A stretch of 64,000 nucleotides of DNA from Chthoniobacterales bacterium (GTDB lineage Bacteria; Verrucomicrobiota; Verrucomicrobiia; Chthoniobacterales; UBA10450): positions 124,001-188,000 of the forward strand of contig DATENU010000009.1 in the NCBI GenBank assembly GCA_035274845.1. Reading direction: 5' to 3'. Position numbers and translations under genes: made by a program. Below the pieces are notes generated by a model, which saw only the letters and a list, made by a program, of their open reading frames with translations, was not told where the DNA came from and did no database searches. This document shows, one piece after another, positions 57,388 through 64,000 of this stretch (within the stretch, counting starts at the first letter, position 1; every line of letters begins with the position of its first letter).

Positions 57388-57416
57388 GAGCTGCCGCCTT
57401 CATCGGGTGGCAGCTC
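57388..57416 (+). terminator. Stem-loop downstream of the DUF1579 gene
   Basis: GAGCTGCC / GGCAGCTC form an 8-bp stem with a 13-base loop. No U-run follows directly, so the terminator role is uncertain. Confidence 0.35.
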
Positions 57417-57497
57417 CCGGCGCCTCTTTCGACCGCTTTTTCCGCAGGCTTTGCCTTACGGCTCTCGTTTTTTTCCCGATCTGTGCTAGGATCAACG

Positions 57498-57854
57498 ATG
57501 TCCAAACCATCTGGTGCCTCTTTTTCGCGTCGAATGCCGGATAATATCACGGAGGAGTTGGTGGCCGTGCTTTCCTCCAAGGCGTCGTTCGAGTTCAAGC
57601 CATTGTTCGAGATCATCCTGGCCAATCTGCGGGAGCGGAACGCAGCCAGTGGAGGCGAAGAAATGCTCCGTCTGCGGGCTTACGAAAAGCTTCAGGGCCT
57701 GGTCGGCCAGGGCGTAGTCAATCGCACCGTCAACGGGACCACGAAAAAATATAAGGGTGTGACCGCCCGCCTTTTGGCTTTGAGCGCCGAGATGAAAGTC
57801 TTGCGTAAAGACTGGGACCAGCGCTCGAATTCGAAGGCTGCTGCCGGACGCTAA
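57498..57854 (+). CDS. Small cytoplasmic protein of unknown function
   Basis: This 118-residue protein starts MSKPSGASFSRRMPDNITEELVAVL; a GTG five codons upstream is an alternative. It is mostly helical and basic, with KPLFEIILANLRERNAASGGEEMLRLRAYEKL (~residues 33-64) followed by VNRTVNGTTKKYKGV. The latter could be the wing of a small winged-helix-like fold. No family was recognised. It stands alone. Confidence 0.5.
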   Translation: MSKPSGASFSRRMPDNITEELVAVLSSKASFEFKPLFEIILANLRERNAASGGEEMLRLRAYEKLQGLVGQGVVNRTVNGTTKKYKGVTARLLALSAEMKVLRKDWDQRSNSKAAAGR

Positions 57855-57947
57855 CGTCCCACGCCTGATCTTCCGGTTCCCTTTTCCAGCTTTCGAAAGG
57901 GTGTGTTCGGATCTGGTGAATCAAGCGCTTGCGACCATTGTGAGCTT

Positions 57948-58009
57948 CAAGGAGCGGCGGTTTGGAACCGCCGTTTTAATCGCCGGCGATTTCAGATCGC
58001 CGTTCCTTG
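57948..58009. repeat. REP-like composite palindrome (family B)
   Basis: The outer ends CAAGGAGCGGCGG and CCGTTCCTTG pair imperfectly. Inside are two smaller hairpins, GGCGGTT-TGG-AACCGCC and CGGCGAT-(TTCAG)-ATCGCCG. It lies in the gap between the small hypothetical gene and the lipoprotein gene. The remainder of 57855-58127 shows nothing further. Confidence 0.55.
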
Positions 58010-58127
58010 TTCAGATTCCCTGCGCCGGCGTGTCTGGCTGGCAGAAGTCAGCGGCGCCCGACCTCGAAACGTTCCTGGCGATCGCCTCGACAGCGAACCA
58101 GCGAAAATGATAAACGTTCGCAATCCT

Positions 58128-58613
58128 ATGAAGCATTTGTCATTCGTCGCGGGCGCAGCGTTTTCCTTGATTCTCGCCTTCTCGGGCTGCGGCCTGAAAA
58201 AGGACACCAAAGCGGCCGAGGCGGAGATCGACCGGTTCCATCAGCACTGGAACGCCGATGAATTCAAGGCGATCTACGACGAGTCGCACGCGAATTTCCG
58301 CAACAAATCCGCCGAGGACACCGTTGCGACCTTCGTTCGAGTAAAAGGGGTCTGGGGCCAATTCAAGAGCGCCACCAAACGCAGCTGGGGATTCAACACC
58401 AACAACGGCGCGACCGACGTGAAGCTGAAGTACGACTCGACCTACGACCGCGGCCTGGCCGTGGAAGCGTTTGTCTACCGCATGACGGGCGGCAAGGCGA
58501 TGCTCACCAGTTACGAGATCATGTCGCCGGAAAGTGCGAAGCAACACGAAGCCGACGAGCAGGCCCAGCGCGACGCCAAGTCCAAGAAAGACGCCAAGAA
58601 ACCGAACGGCTAA
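58128..58613 (+). CDS. Predicted lipoprotein of unknown function
   Basis: This 161-residue protein starts MKHLSFVAGAAFSLILAFSGC, a lipobox (AFSGC) for signal peptidase II; an ATG seven codons upstream is also possible. The mature part reads AEAEIDRFHQHWNADEFKAIYDESHANFR and then a beta region (KSATKRSWGFNTNNG, VKLKYDSTYDRGLAVEAFVYRM). It is reminiscent of NTF2/DUF4019-like folds, and a Lys/Asp-rich tail follows. It is anchored in the envelope. The role is unknown. Confidence 0.7.
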   Translation: MKHLSFVAGAAFSLILAFSGCGLKKDTKAAEAEIDRFHQHWNADEFKAIYDESHANFRNKSAEDTVATFVRVKGVWGQFKSATKRSWGFNTNNGATDVKLKYDSTYDRGLAVEAFVYRMTGGKAMLTSYEIMSPESAKQHEADEQAQRDAKSKKDAKKPNG

Positions 58614-58615
58614 GG

Positions 58616-58668
58616 CTTGCGGCCATTGGCCGCAAGAATGTGGCATGTGACCCGCCGCGGCGGGTCAC
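58616..58668. terminator. Two perfect hairpins between convergent genes
   Basis: CTTGCGGCC-ATT-GGCCGCAAG (58616-58636) is followed by a 22-bp perfect palindrome, half-site GTGACCCGCCG (58647-58668). They fill the 65-base gap between the lipoprotein and amidohydrolase genes, which end toward each other. They probably terminate transcription in both directions. Confidence 0.6.
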
Positions 58669-58678
58669 ACGTCACTCG

Positions 58679-60658
58679 TCACTTTCCTGGCGTGATGCCG
58701 AGCGCTTTCTCGATCGCCGCCGGATCATGGATTTTGCCGGCTTTGATGACGGCGGTCAGCTTATCGAGATCCCGGATGTTTTTCGTGGGGTCGCCCTCGA
58801 CCAGGACCAGGTCGGCCAATTTCCCGGCGGCGATGATGCCGCGGTCTTTGTTTGCTCCCATCACTTCGGCGGAAGTGAGCGTGGCCATTCGCAGAACTTC
58901 GGCGGCGGGAATGCCGGCGCGAACGTAAAGCTCGAGCTCGTGGTGGAGCATATAGCCGGCGAGGGCGTCGGTACCGGGAACAATGGTGACGCCGGCATCA
59001 TGAAGCGCCTTTAGCAGGCGGAGCATGGACGGGAACGATTCGCGATAGGCGTCCTTCTTTTCCGGTGGGACTTCGAGCGCGCCGCTCCGCATCGCGCGGC
59101 GGACCTGAGGCGGAAACCGCGGGATGATCTCTTCCAAGCCGGGCGTGATCGCAGTCGGGTCGCCGCAGAAAAGGCCTTCGAACGCCACCATCGTCGGGTC
59201 GAGCACCGTGTGGTGTTGTTTGAGGAACTGGACGAAATCGCGCACCTCCGGTTTGTCGGGAGTGAACTCCCGCGCGCGCTCCGCGACTTTGATGAAGCGG
59301 TCGCGATTCCGCGTCTCCTTCACTTCTGGGAAGAGGAAGTTCAGTTCGATGAAATTGATGTGCTGGATTTCATCGGCGCCGTTCTCGACGAACTGTTTCG
59401 CCGACATGAAAGCCGGGACGTGGCCGCTGACCCGCAGTCCGCGCGCGTGCGCATGATCGGCCATGATCGGGACCAGCTCCGGCTTGATTGAGGAATAGAT
59501 TTTGATCTGGGCGTAGCCGTGGTCGGCGTACCAGTCGATGTCCTTGATGGCCTGTTCCGCGTTATCGACGCGCATCGTCGTTGGGCCGGCCAATTCGCCG
59601 GTGCCGTCGATGATCCCGGCTTTCAGAACGCGCGGCCCCAGCTCCGTTCCTTCGTCGAATCGTGCAATGCGCTTCGGAAAACTATCAAGGTCGTTCGCGA
59701 GATCGCGGGCGCTGGTCACTCCGTTGGCGAGATCGAGCGCGCCATCGACATCGCCGAAGTGCTGGTGATTGTCCCAGAGCCCCGGCATGAGAAATTTGCC
59801 TTTGGCATCGATGACTTCCGCGTTGGCCGGCGCTTTCACGTCGGCATCCGGCCCGACGCGCACAATACGTTCGGCGGTGATCACCACGCTCGTTCCGGGC
59901 GTGACGCTCAGGTCGCGCGGATCGAACAGGCGCGCGTTTCGAATGACGAGGTCGCCCGCCGGTTTCCGGGCCAGCGCCTTCGCGATCCCCTCCGACCAGG
60001 CGGCGTCCGTTTTTTCCTGGGCCGCTTGCAGATCCTTGATCGCGCCCTCGGTTCCATCCGGCACCACCGAGAACCAGCCGGAGACCTGTGACGCGACGCC
60101 GTTGCCATCGAGCCAGATCGATTGCGGGGAAAAGCCGAGGCCAACAATGCGGTGCTCGGTTAGCTCGCCTTTTGCCGTCGTAACCTTGCCGGCGACTTCA
60201 ATGCTCGCTTCGCCCGCCGGCAACAGCGGCAGCTTGTGGTTCGGCGCCTTCAACAGCGCGCGCGCGAGGACACCGAAAAATTCCGGCGGCGCACTCATCG
60301 GCAGGTAGAATGCCTCGCCCGTCACCGGCGCCTCGCCATTCTCGCTCCGATTCTTCCAGCTCGCCTTGCCGTTCTTGATCTCGAAACGCTCTTCGACCGG
60401 CGCCTTCATGTAATCGTTGCCTTTCCCCTCGTATTCGGTCGGAACACCGGCGCCATCCAGCTTCCACGTCGCGTTGATATGATCGCCCCGGCCGCGATCG
60501 TTGTAGGAATATTCCACGCGGACAGCGGCGCCCGGTTCTTCTTTCACCGTCTGGGTTCCCGCCAGGTTACCTTGCAGGAAAATCTTGTCGGTCCGGTCAG
60601 CCGCTGATGCCAGTCTCAGTCCGAGGAGAACGAAGATGAATGAAATGAGTATGCGCAT
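58679..60658 (-). CDS. Secreted metal-dependent amidohydrolase (imidazolonepropionase-like)
   Basis: This 659-residue protein has a signal peptide (MRILISFIFVLLGLRLASAA). A beta-rich N-terminal region of ~215 residues belongs to no recognised family. The amidohydrolase domain has HxH at His298/His300 (DNHQHFG), Lys386 in QIKIYSS, His413 in VSGHVPA, His433 in IQHINF and the metal/catalytic Asp in GTDALAGY. It closes with GKLADLVLVEGDPTKNI. The metal set looks complete. A peptidase-, prolidase- or amidase-type substrate cannot be specified. The start lies 3 bases after the upstream membrane protein gene. Confidence 0.87.
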   Translation of the reverse strand: MRILISFIFVLLGLRLASAADRTDKIFLQGNLAGTQTVKEEPGAAVRVEYSYNDRGRGDHINATWKLDGAGVPTEYEGKGNDYMKAPVEERFEIKNGKASWKNRSENGEAPVTGEAFYLPMSAPPEFFGVLARALLKAPNHKLPLLPAGEASIEVAGKVTTAKGELTEHRIVGLGFSPQSIWLDGNGVASQVSGWFSVVPDGTEGAIKDLQAAQEKTDAAWSEGIAKALARKPAGDLVIRNARLFDPRDLSVTPGTSVVITAERIVRVGPDADVKAPANAEVIDAKGKFLMPGLWDNHQHFGDVDGALDLANGVTSARDLANDLDSFPKRIARFDEGTELGPRVLKAGIIDGTGELAGPTTMRVDNAEQAIKDIDWYADHGYAQIKIYSSIKPELVPIMADHAHARGLRVSGHVPAFMSAKQFVENGADEIQHINFIELNFLFPEVKETRNRDRFIKVAERAREFTPDKPEVRDFVQFLKQHHTVLDPTMVAFEGLFCGDPTAITPGLEEIIPRFPPQVRRAMRSGALEVPPEKKDAYRESFPSMLRLLKALHDAGVTIVPGTDALAGYMLHHELELYVRAGIPAAEVLRMATLTSAEVMGANKDRGIIAAGKLADLVLVEGDPTKNIRDLDKLTAVIKAGKIHDPAAIEKALGITPGK

Positions 60659-60661
60659 GTC

Positions 60662-61201
60662 TTAGCTCCTCGTTGACGTCCCCGTGGTCACAACTTTGTT
60701 CGAGCCCGGCCCGGGTCTCGTCAGCGCCAAGAGCAGCGGAACAAAGGCGGCGTAAGACGCGGCTCCTCGAATCCAACTCAACCTCTGCCAGCGTTGCCCT
60801 CGTGCGAACCACTCCGCGGGCGTCACGCTCGATCCCGCGCTCCGCTCGAACGCGAATAATTCGGGAAGGAAATAGATCTGCGTAACGACAAGCGCCAGCA
60901 CATAGATTGCGAAGCTCACCAGAACGAACTTGCGCCGCGATGGCGACTTCCAATTCAGCAGGAGGGTGAAGATGAGGGAAAGGATCAGCAGTGGATGAAT
61001 TATCATCCAGAATCTCCCCTCATGCAGACCGTAAGGGCCGGTGACGACGACGGCCGAAGCCGGCAGCGCCGCCAGATAAGCAGGGAAATACACCAGGTGC
61101 GAGTAAGCGATCCCGCCCAGCAGGGTCCCCCACAGGACGATGGAAAGCATGAGCGCAATATCGGGGGATCTCAGGGTTGGGGCTGCGTTTTCATCTATCA
61201 T
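60662..61201 (-). CDS. Four-helix integral membrane protein
   Basis: This 179-residue protein starts at the ATG with GGAGG 11 bases upstream; the longer frame runs into the divergent methyltransferase gene. It has four TM helices: LMLSIVLWGTLLGGIAYSHL, MIIHPLLILSLIFTLLL, FVLVSFAIYVLALVVTQIYF and a last one near GAASYAAFVPLLLALT. A conserved-looking loop, LPELFAFERS, precedes the last helix. Family unknown. It is co-transcribed with the amidohydrolase. Confidence 0.7.
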   Translation of the reverse strand: MIDENAAPTLRSPDIALMLSIVLWGTLLGGIAYSHLVYFPAYLAALPASAVVVTGPYGLHEGRFWMIIHPLLILSLIFTLLLNWKSPSRRKFVLVSFAIYVLALVVTQIYFLPELFAFERSAGSSVTPAEWFARGQRWQRLSWIRGAASYAAFVPLLLALTRPGPGSNKVVTTGTSTRS

Positions 61202-61286
61202 GGTTCGTGTGCCTCCTTGTCTGTTCCGGCGCGCGAAGTGCATCGGGTCAAATTGACAGCCTGTCCGCCTCGTGGTCATACACCGC

Positions 61287-61925
61287 ATGACCAGCTTCAT
61301 CGATGAAAAAATCGAACAGTTCGCGCGCGAGCACACGACGGCGGAAGGCGACCTGTTCGTCCGGCTTCGCGAGGAGACGTATCGCAGCATGGAGTCGCCC
61401 CAGATGCAGGTGGACCGGATCGAGGGCGAATTTCTCAAGATGCTGGTCCGCCTGACCGGCGCGCGGCTGGTCCTGGAGATCGGAACCTTTACTGGTTACA
61501 GCGCGTTGATGATGGCTGCCGGCCTTCCGGATGACGGACGACTGATTACCTGCGAGGTCGATCCCGAGGCGGAAGCGATTGCCCGGCGCTATTTTGCCGA
61601 GAGTCCGCACGGTTCCAAAATCGATCTTCGAATGGGACCGGCCCTGGAAACGATCAAAAGCCTGACCGGTCCGTTTGACCTGGTCTTCATCGATGCCGAC
61701 AAGCCGAACTATTCGAAATACTACGAAGCTTCGCTGGCCCTGCTGAAACCGGGCGGCCTGATCATCGCCGACAACGTTCTCTGGAGCGGCAAAGTGCTCG
61801 ATCCGAAAGACGAGCACGATCACGCCATCGTAGCGTTCGACGCGCTCGTCCACTCCGATCCGCGGGTCGAGAATGTCTGCCTGACGGTTCGCGACGGCGT
61901 CATGCTGGCCTGGAAAAGGCCATAG
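61287..61925 (+). CDS. Class I SAM-dependent O-methyltransferase
   Basis: This 212-residue protein is of the catechol/caffeoyl-CoA O-methyltransferase type: LVLEIGTFTGYSALMMA (SAM loop), CEVDPEAEAIARRYF, LVFIDADKPNYSKYYE (metal Asp) and IIADNVLWSGKV (Asp-Asn metal ligands). It methylates a hydroxyl of a small acceptor using a divalent cation. The ATG at 61287 was taken; a GTG five codons upstream is possible. It is divergent from the membrane protein gene. Confidence 0.88.
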   Translation: MTSFIDEKIEQFAREHTTAEGDLFVRLREETYRSMESPQMQVDRIEGEFLKMLVRLTGARLVLEIGTFTGYSALMMAAGLPDDGRLITCEVDPEAEAIARRYFAESPHGSKIDLRMGPALETIKSLTGPFDLVFIDADKPNYSKYYEASLALLKPGGLIIADNVLWSGKVLDPKDEHDHAIVAFDALVHSDPRVENVCLTVRDGVMLAWKRP

Positions 61926-61947
61926 GTCCGCATCGAATCCCTTTCGA

Positions 61948-62012
61948 GTTGTAGCGTCGGCTGTCACCAGCCGAATTCGACGCTGATGCGCTGAGACAGC
62001 GCACCCTACAAC
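61948..62012. repeat. REP-like inverted-repeat element (family A)
   Basis: Arms GTTGTAGcgtcgGCTGTCaCCAGC and its imperfect complement ending CCCTACAAC enclose ~15 bases. The arm sequence matches the element at 30256-30323 (GTTGTAG, GCTGTC and CAGC blocks in the same order). It sits in the gap between two convergent genes. Confidence 0.65.
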
Positions 62013-62037
62013 GCGCCGGTTGAAATAAGCGCCGGAG

Positions 62038-63159
62038 CTATTTGGTCGCGGCGGCTAACACGGTACCGCGTTCGTAATCGGAACGGATCCCGCGCGCGGC
62101 TTCGACCAGCATCTTCCGGATGTCGGTGTCCTCGTTGATTTTCGCGGCTGTGATCAGCACCTGCGATTTCTCGTAATCGGAGGTAATCGAGGTCGCGGAA
62201 GTGACGACGAGCTTCACGGCTTCATTGTCCGGCTTGGCGGCGAGGACCGCGCTCAACACCCGCGCCCGATCGTAGGCCGATTGGATTCCGTTCACGGCCT
62301 CGAAGAAGGCCGGTTGTGCCACCGCTTCTGTCCCGCCGGCTTTGAGGAGGCCGAGAAGCGCCTGCGCCTTGTCGTGATCTGACGACATCTTCGCCACCGC
62401 CGGAACCACGATCTTCAGCTGGTCGCTGGTCAGCTTGCGATCTTTCACGAGGGCGGCAAGCACCTCTCCTCGGTCGTAATCGGCATTAATCGTTGGAATC
62501 GCGGCGGCGAACTCGGCCAGCGTCTCCTTGTCGTCGAGATACTTCCCAGCGACGGCCGCGAGCACCTGCCTCTTCTCGTAGGCGGAAGAGATATCGCGTG
62601 CCGCCATCTGCACAACCTTGCGCGCCGCCGCCGCTTCGAGCTGGTGGTCTTTCAGCAGTTGACGGAGATAAGCCGACTTCGCGTAGTCGCCTTTGATCAA
62701 CGCGACCTCCTCGAGCACCGCGGCCGCGCCGCCACGCTCGAACAACCGCGCCACCCGCCGCTCGACGTCGTAAGCCGACTGTCGCACCGCGTCGAGGATG
62801 ACCGCGGCGACCCATTGTTTGCCTTCGGCATCGAGCTCGCGCACCGCGCCGTTCACCGAGTAGGAGCGCTGCAGCTTCCCGTCGGCGCCCGGGGTGATCT
62901 CCAGTTTCCGCGTCACCGACGCCGCCTTCTCCTCGATCGTGACCGACCCGCCCGCCGAAAGCGATTTGAGGTCGCTGTAATCGTCCGTGAATTCGGGCCT
63001 GCCTTTGATCTGCAGATTGAACTCGCGGCCGTTTTCTGACTGCGTGATCGTCCATTCCTGCTCGTTGTTCTCGACCGTGTGCCTCGTCTCGGCCAGGACC
63101 GGTAACGCCGCGCCGCCGAGCACCACCATCGTTATCGCCAGCTTGATCTTCTGTTTCAT
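62038..63159 (-). CDS. Secreted helical-repeat protein with SDYEK-type repeats
   Basis: This 373-residue protein starts MKQKIKLAITMVVLGGAALP with a GGAAGG ribosome binding site. The N-terminal ~110 residues are beta-rich (WTITQSENGREFNLQIKGR). The remainder is about seven helical repeats of ~35 residues centred on [ST]-[SA]-[DA]-Y-[DE]-[KR]-x2-VL (ISSAYEKRQVLAAV, INADYDRGEVLAAL, ITSDYEKSQVLITA). Similar repeats occur in the C-termini of some BlaR1/M56-type proteins. A periplasmic binding or scaffold role is likely. No catalytic residues were seen. Confidence 0.7.
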   Translation of the reverse strand: MKQKIKLAITMVVLGGAALPVLAETRHTVENNEQEWTITQSENGREFNLQIKGRPEFTDDYSDLKSLSAGGSVTIEEKAASVTRKLEITPGADGKLQRSYSVNGAVRELDAEGKQWVAAVILDAVRQSAYDVERRVARLFERGGAAAVLEEVALIKGDYAKSAYLRQLLKDHQLEAAAARKVVQMAARDISSAYEKRQVLAAVAGKYLDDKETLAEFAAAIPTINADYDRGEVLAALVKDRKLTSDQLKIVVPAVAKMSSDHDKAQALLGLLKAGGTEAVAQPAFFEAVNGIQSAYDRARVLSAVLAAKPDNEAVKLVVTSATSITSDYEKSQVLITAAKINEDTDIRKMLVEAARGIRSDYERGTVLAAATK

Positions 63160-63549
63160 GAGAACCTTCCGTTGCTCATTGAAGTTATGCCGAACCGCGT
63201 TCGAGTCACGGTCGATGGTGCAAAATGTTTGTTGCCCAAGCGCTCCGCTTGCCTTGCTCAAAAGAGGCAACCGATGCGGTCGCCCTACAAGATCCTTCAA
63301 GGCCACTCTAGCGCCGATCAAGACTTCGACCGCGAATGGACACGAATGGACGCGAGCGGGCGGCAATCATTCTCCGGCGGGTTTGTCGCCGTCGGTGGCG
63401 ACTTCGGTCCGCTTTCATCGACATGGCCCTCGGTCCCAGCTGTTTTTATCCGAGGCTGTGGGGCTTAAACAGGAAGATTTTTCGAGAGGAAGCCAGGCAA
63501 TTCAACAGCCGCTGCTCACCCAGGCGCAAATGATTCGGCCTCTGCTGAC
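63160..63549. other. Intergenic stretch without a recognised gene
   Basis: No frame here shows protein-like composition, and no hairpin or promoter pair stood out. It contains the upstream region of the helical-repeat protein gene and leads into the acyltransferase remnant. Confidence 0.5.
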
Positions 63550-63762
63550 CTTTTTGCTTTCTCCCGGGCCGTTTCTCCTTTTCCGTTGGCGATCCATTTG
63601 GTGGGAGAATTCTGCACGACCCACGGCATTGCGATGATCTCCCCCTGACCATCATCGGAGTTCAGCTCGGCATTTATGCCGTCGCCACGGTCCTCTTCTT
63701 CGCCGTCGAACGGCCTTTCCTGCAATTGCGCCATCGCATCGCGCAACGCCAGACGCGCTAGC
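63550..63762 (+). pseudogene. Remnant of an acyltransferase-3-type membrane protein
   Basis: One frame reads FAFSRAVSPFPLAIHLV...GIAMISP and stops at a TGA at 63652-63654. The next frame continues LTIIGVQLGIYAVATVLFFAVERPFLQLR and stops at 63762. Joined across the CCCCC run at 63648-63652 (one base missing), they resemble the last TM helices and the VE-(R/K)-PFL-x-LR tail of acyltransferase family 3 proteins. No intact 5' part was found, so the gene is truncated and frameshifted. Confidence 0.4.
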
Positions 63763-63838
63763 ACGCTTCCTCACTCGTCGTTGCGGCTGACTCCACGCTT
63801 CGCAGATTAGAAAATTCCGCCACTTCGCCGTGGCCACT

Positions 63839-64000
63839 ATGTCCGGCACCAAGACTTCAGAATCCTTACTGGGCGATTTTCGCACCGACTCACGGATGCT
63901 GCTTCTGGTCGGCTTTGCCCTGCCGCTCGGAGTGATCAGCGCCTTAGTCGCGAAAGCCTTGCTCTGGTTGATCGCCGAAATTACGAATCTCGTTTTCTTC
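63839..64000 (+). CDS. N-terminus of a ClC-type chloride channel/transporter (partial)
   Basis: The frame opens at ATG 63839 and runs off the right edge after 54 codons. The protein begins MSGTKTSESLLGDFRTDSRM, then a first membrane helix with GVISALVAKALLWLIAEITN. This matches the usual cytosolic start and helix B of ClC family members, where a G(L/V)xSA-type segment precedes ITN. The assignment rests on the first helix only. Confidence 0.5.
   Translation, partial: MSGTKTSESLLGDFRTDSRMLLLVGFALPLGVISALVAKALLWLIAEITNLVFF

Overview
The window is a GC-rich chromosomal segment from a bacterium with a Gram-negative envelope. It encodes an outer-membrane barrel, a lipoprotein and many Sec-type signal peptides. 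The gene content suggests Verrucomicrobiota (Chthoniobacterales-like), with Acidobacteriota as the alternative: duplicated MacB/ADOP permeases, large secreted propeller/BACON proteins with a C-terminal domain pair, DUF2911 proteins, a BshA-type bacillithiol gene and a NADH dehydrogenase locus with two nuoM genes. This assignment is inference, because no rRNA or tRNA gene was seen. Many genes are joined by 4-bp stop/start overlaps of the ATGA or GTGA type.

Layout. 1-4.2 kb: the end of a MidA-type methyltransferase gene, then a cupredoxin / histidine kinase / porin operon on the minus strand. 4.2-12.6 kb: two large secreted repeat proteins sharing a C-terminal domain pair and preceded by related GTAAC-N6-GTTAC palindromes, then an SMP-30-like propeller. 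12.6-16.3 kb: a TIR-like / Clp-N-like / KAP NTPase protein that looks like a conflict or defence sensor. 16.4-23.9 kb: two tandem ADOP permeases, a PQQ-type propeller and two small secreted or membrane proteins. 24-26.5 kb: a small Cys/Trp-rich protein with its own terminator, and a tRNA-guanine transglycosylase fused to an MnmC-like methyltransferase domain. 26.5-34 kb: a DUF2911 protein, a secreted PIG-L deacetylase, a 39-residue membrane protein coupled to a sodium:solute symporter, a half-length BshC-like protein and BshA.

34.1-38.8 kb holds a compact three-gene cassette: a gluzincin-like metallopeptidase, a metallo-beta-lactamase-fold protein and a patatin-like phospholipase. It has its own candidate promoter and is the strongest candidate for an undescribed system. 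38.9-55.2 kb is dominated by respiratory complex I, split into nuoABCDI (minus strand) and nuoHJK-L-M-M-N (plus strand). A nucleotidyltransferase/small-protein pair lies between the halves. A AAA+ ATPase and an ORF6N protein are embedded in the second half with overlapping start and stop codons. nuoE, nuoF and nuoG are not in the window. Two NuoM-type subunits point to an enlarged '2M' complex I, and the second one lacks the TM7 lysine.

55.3-64 kb carries a CysJ-like reductase without a flavodoxin domain, a DUF1579 protein, a small hypothetical protein, a lipoprotein, a secreted amidohydrolase, a four-helix membrane protein, an O-methyltransferase, a helical-repeat secreted protein, an acyltransferase remnant and the start of a ClC-type channel. 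Several short intergenic inverted-repeat elements (REP/MITE-like) are scattered through the window. One sits exactly between nuoB and nuoC and supplies the nuoB stop codon.
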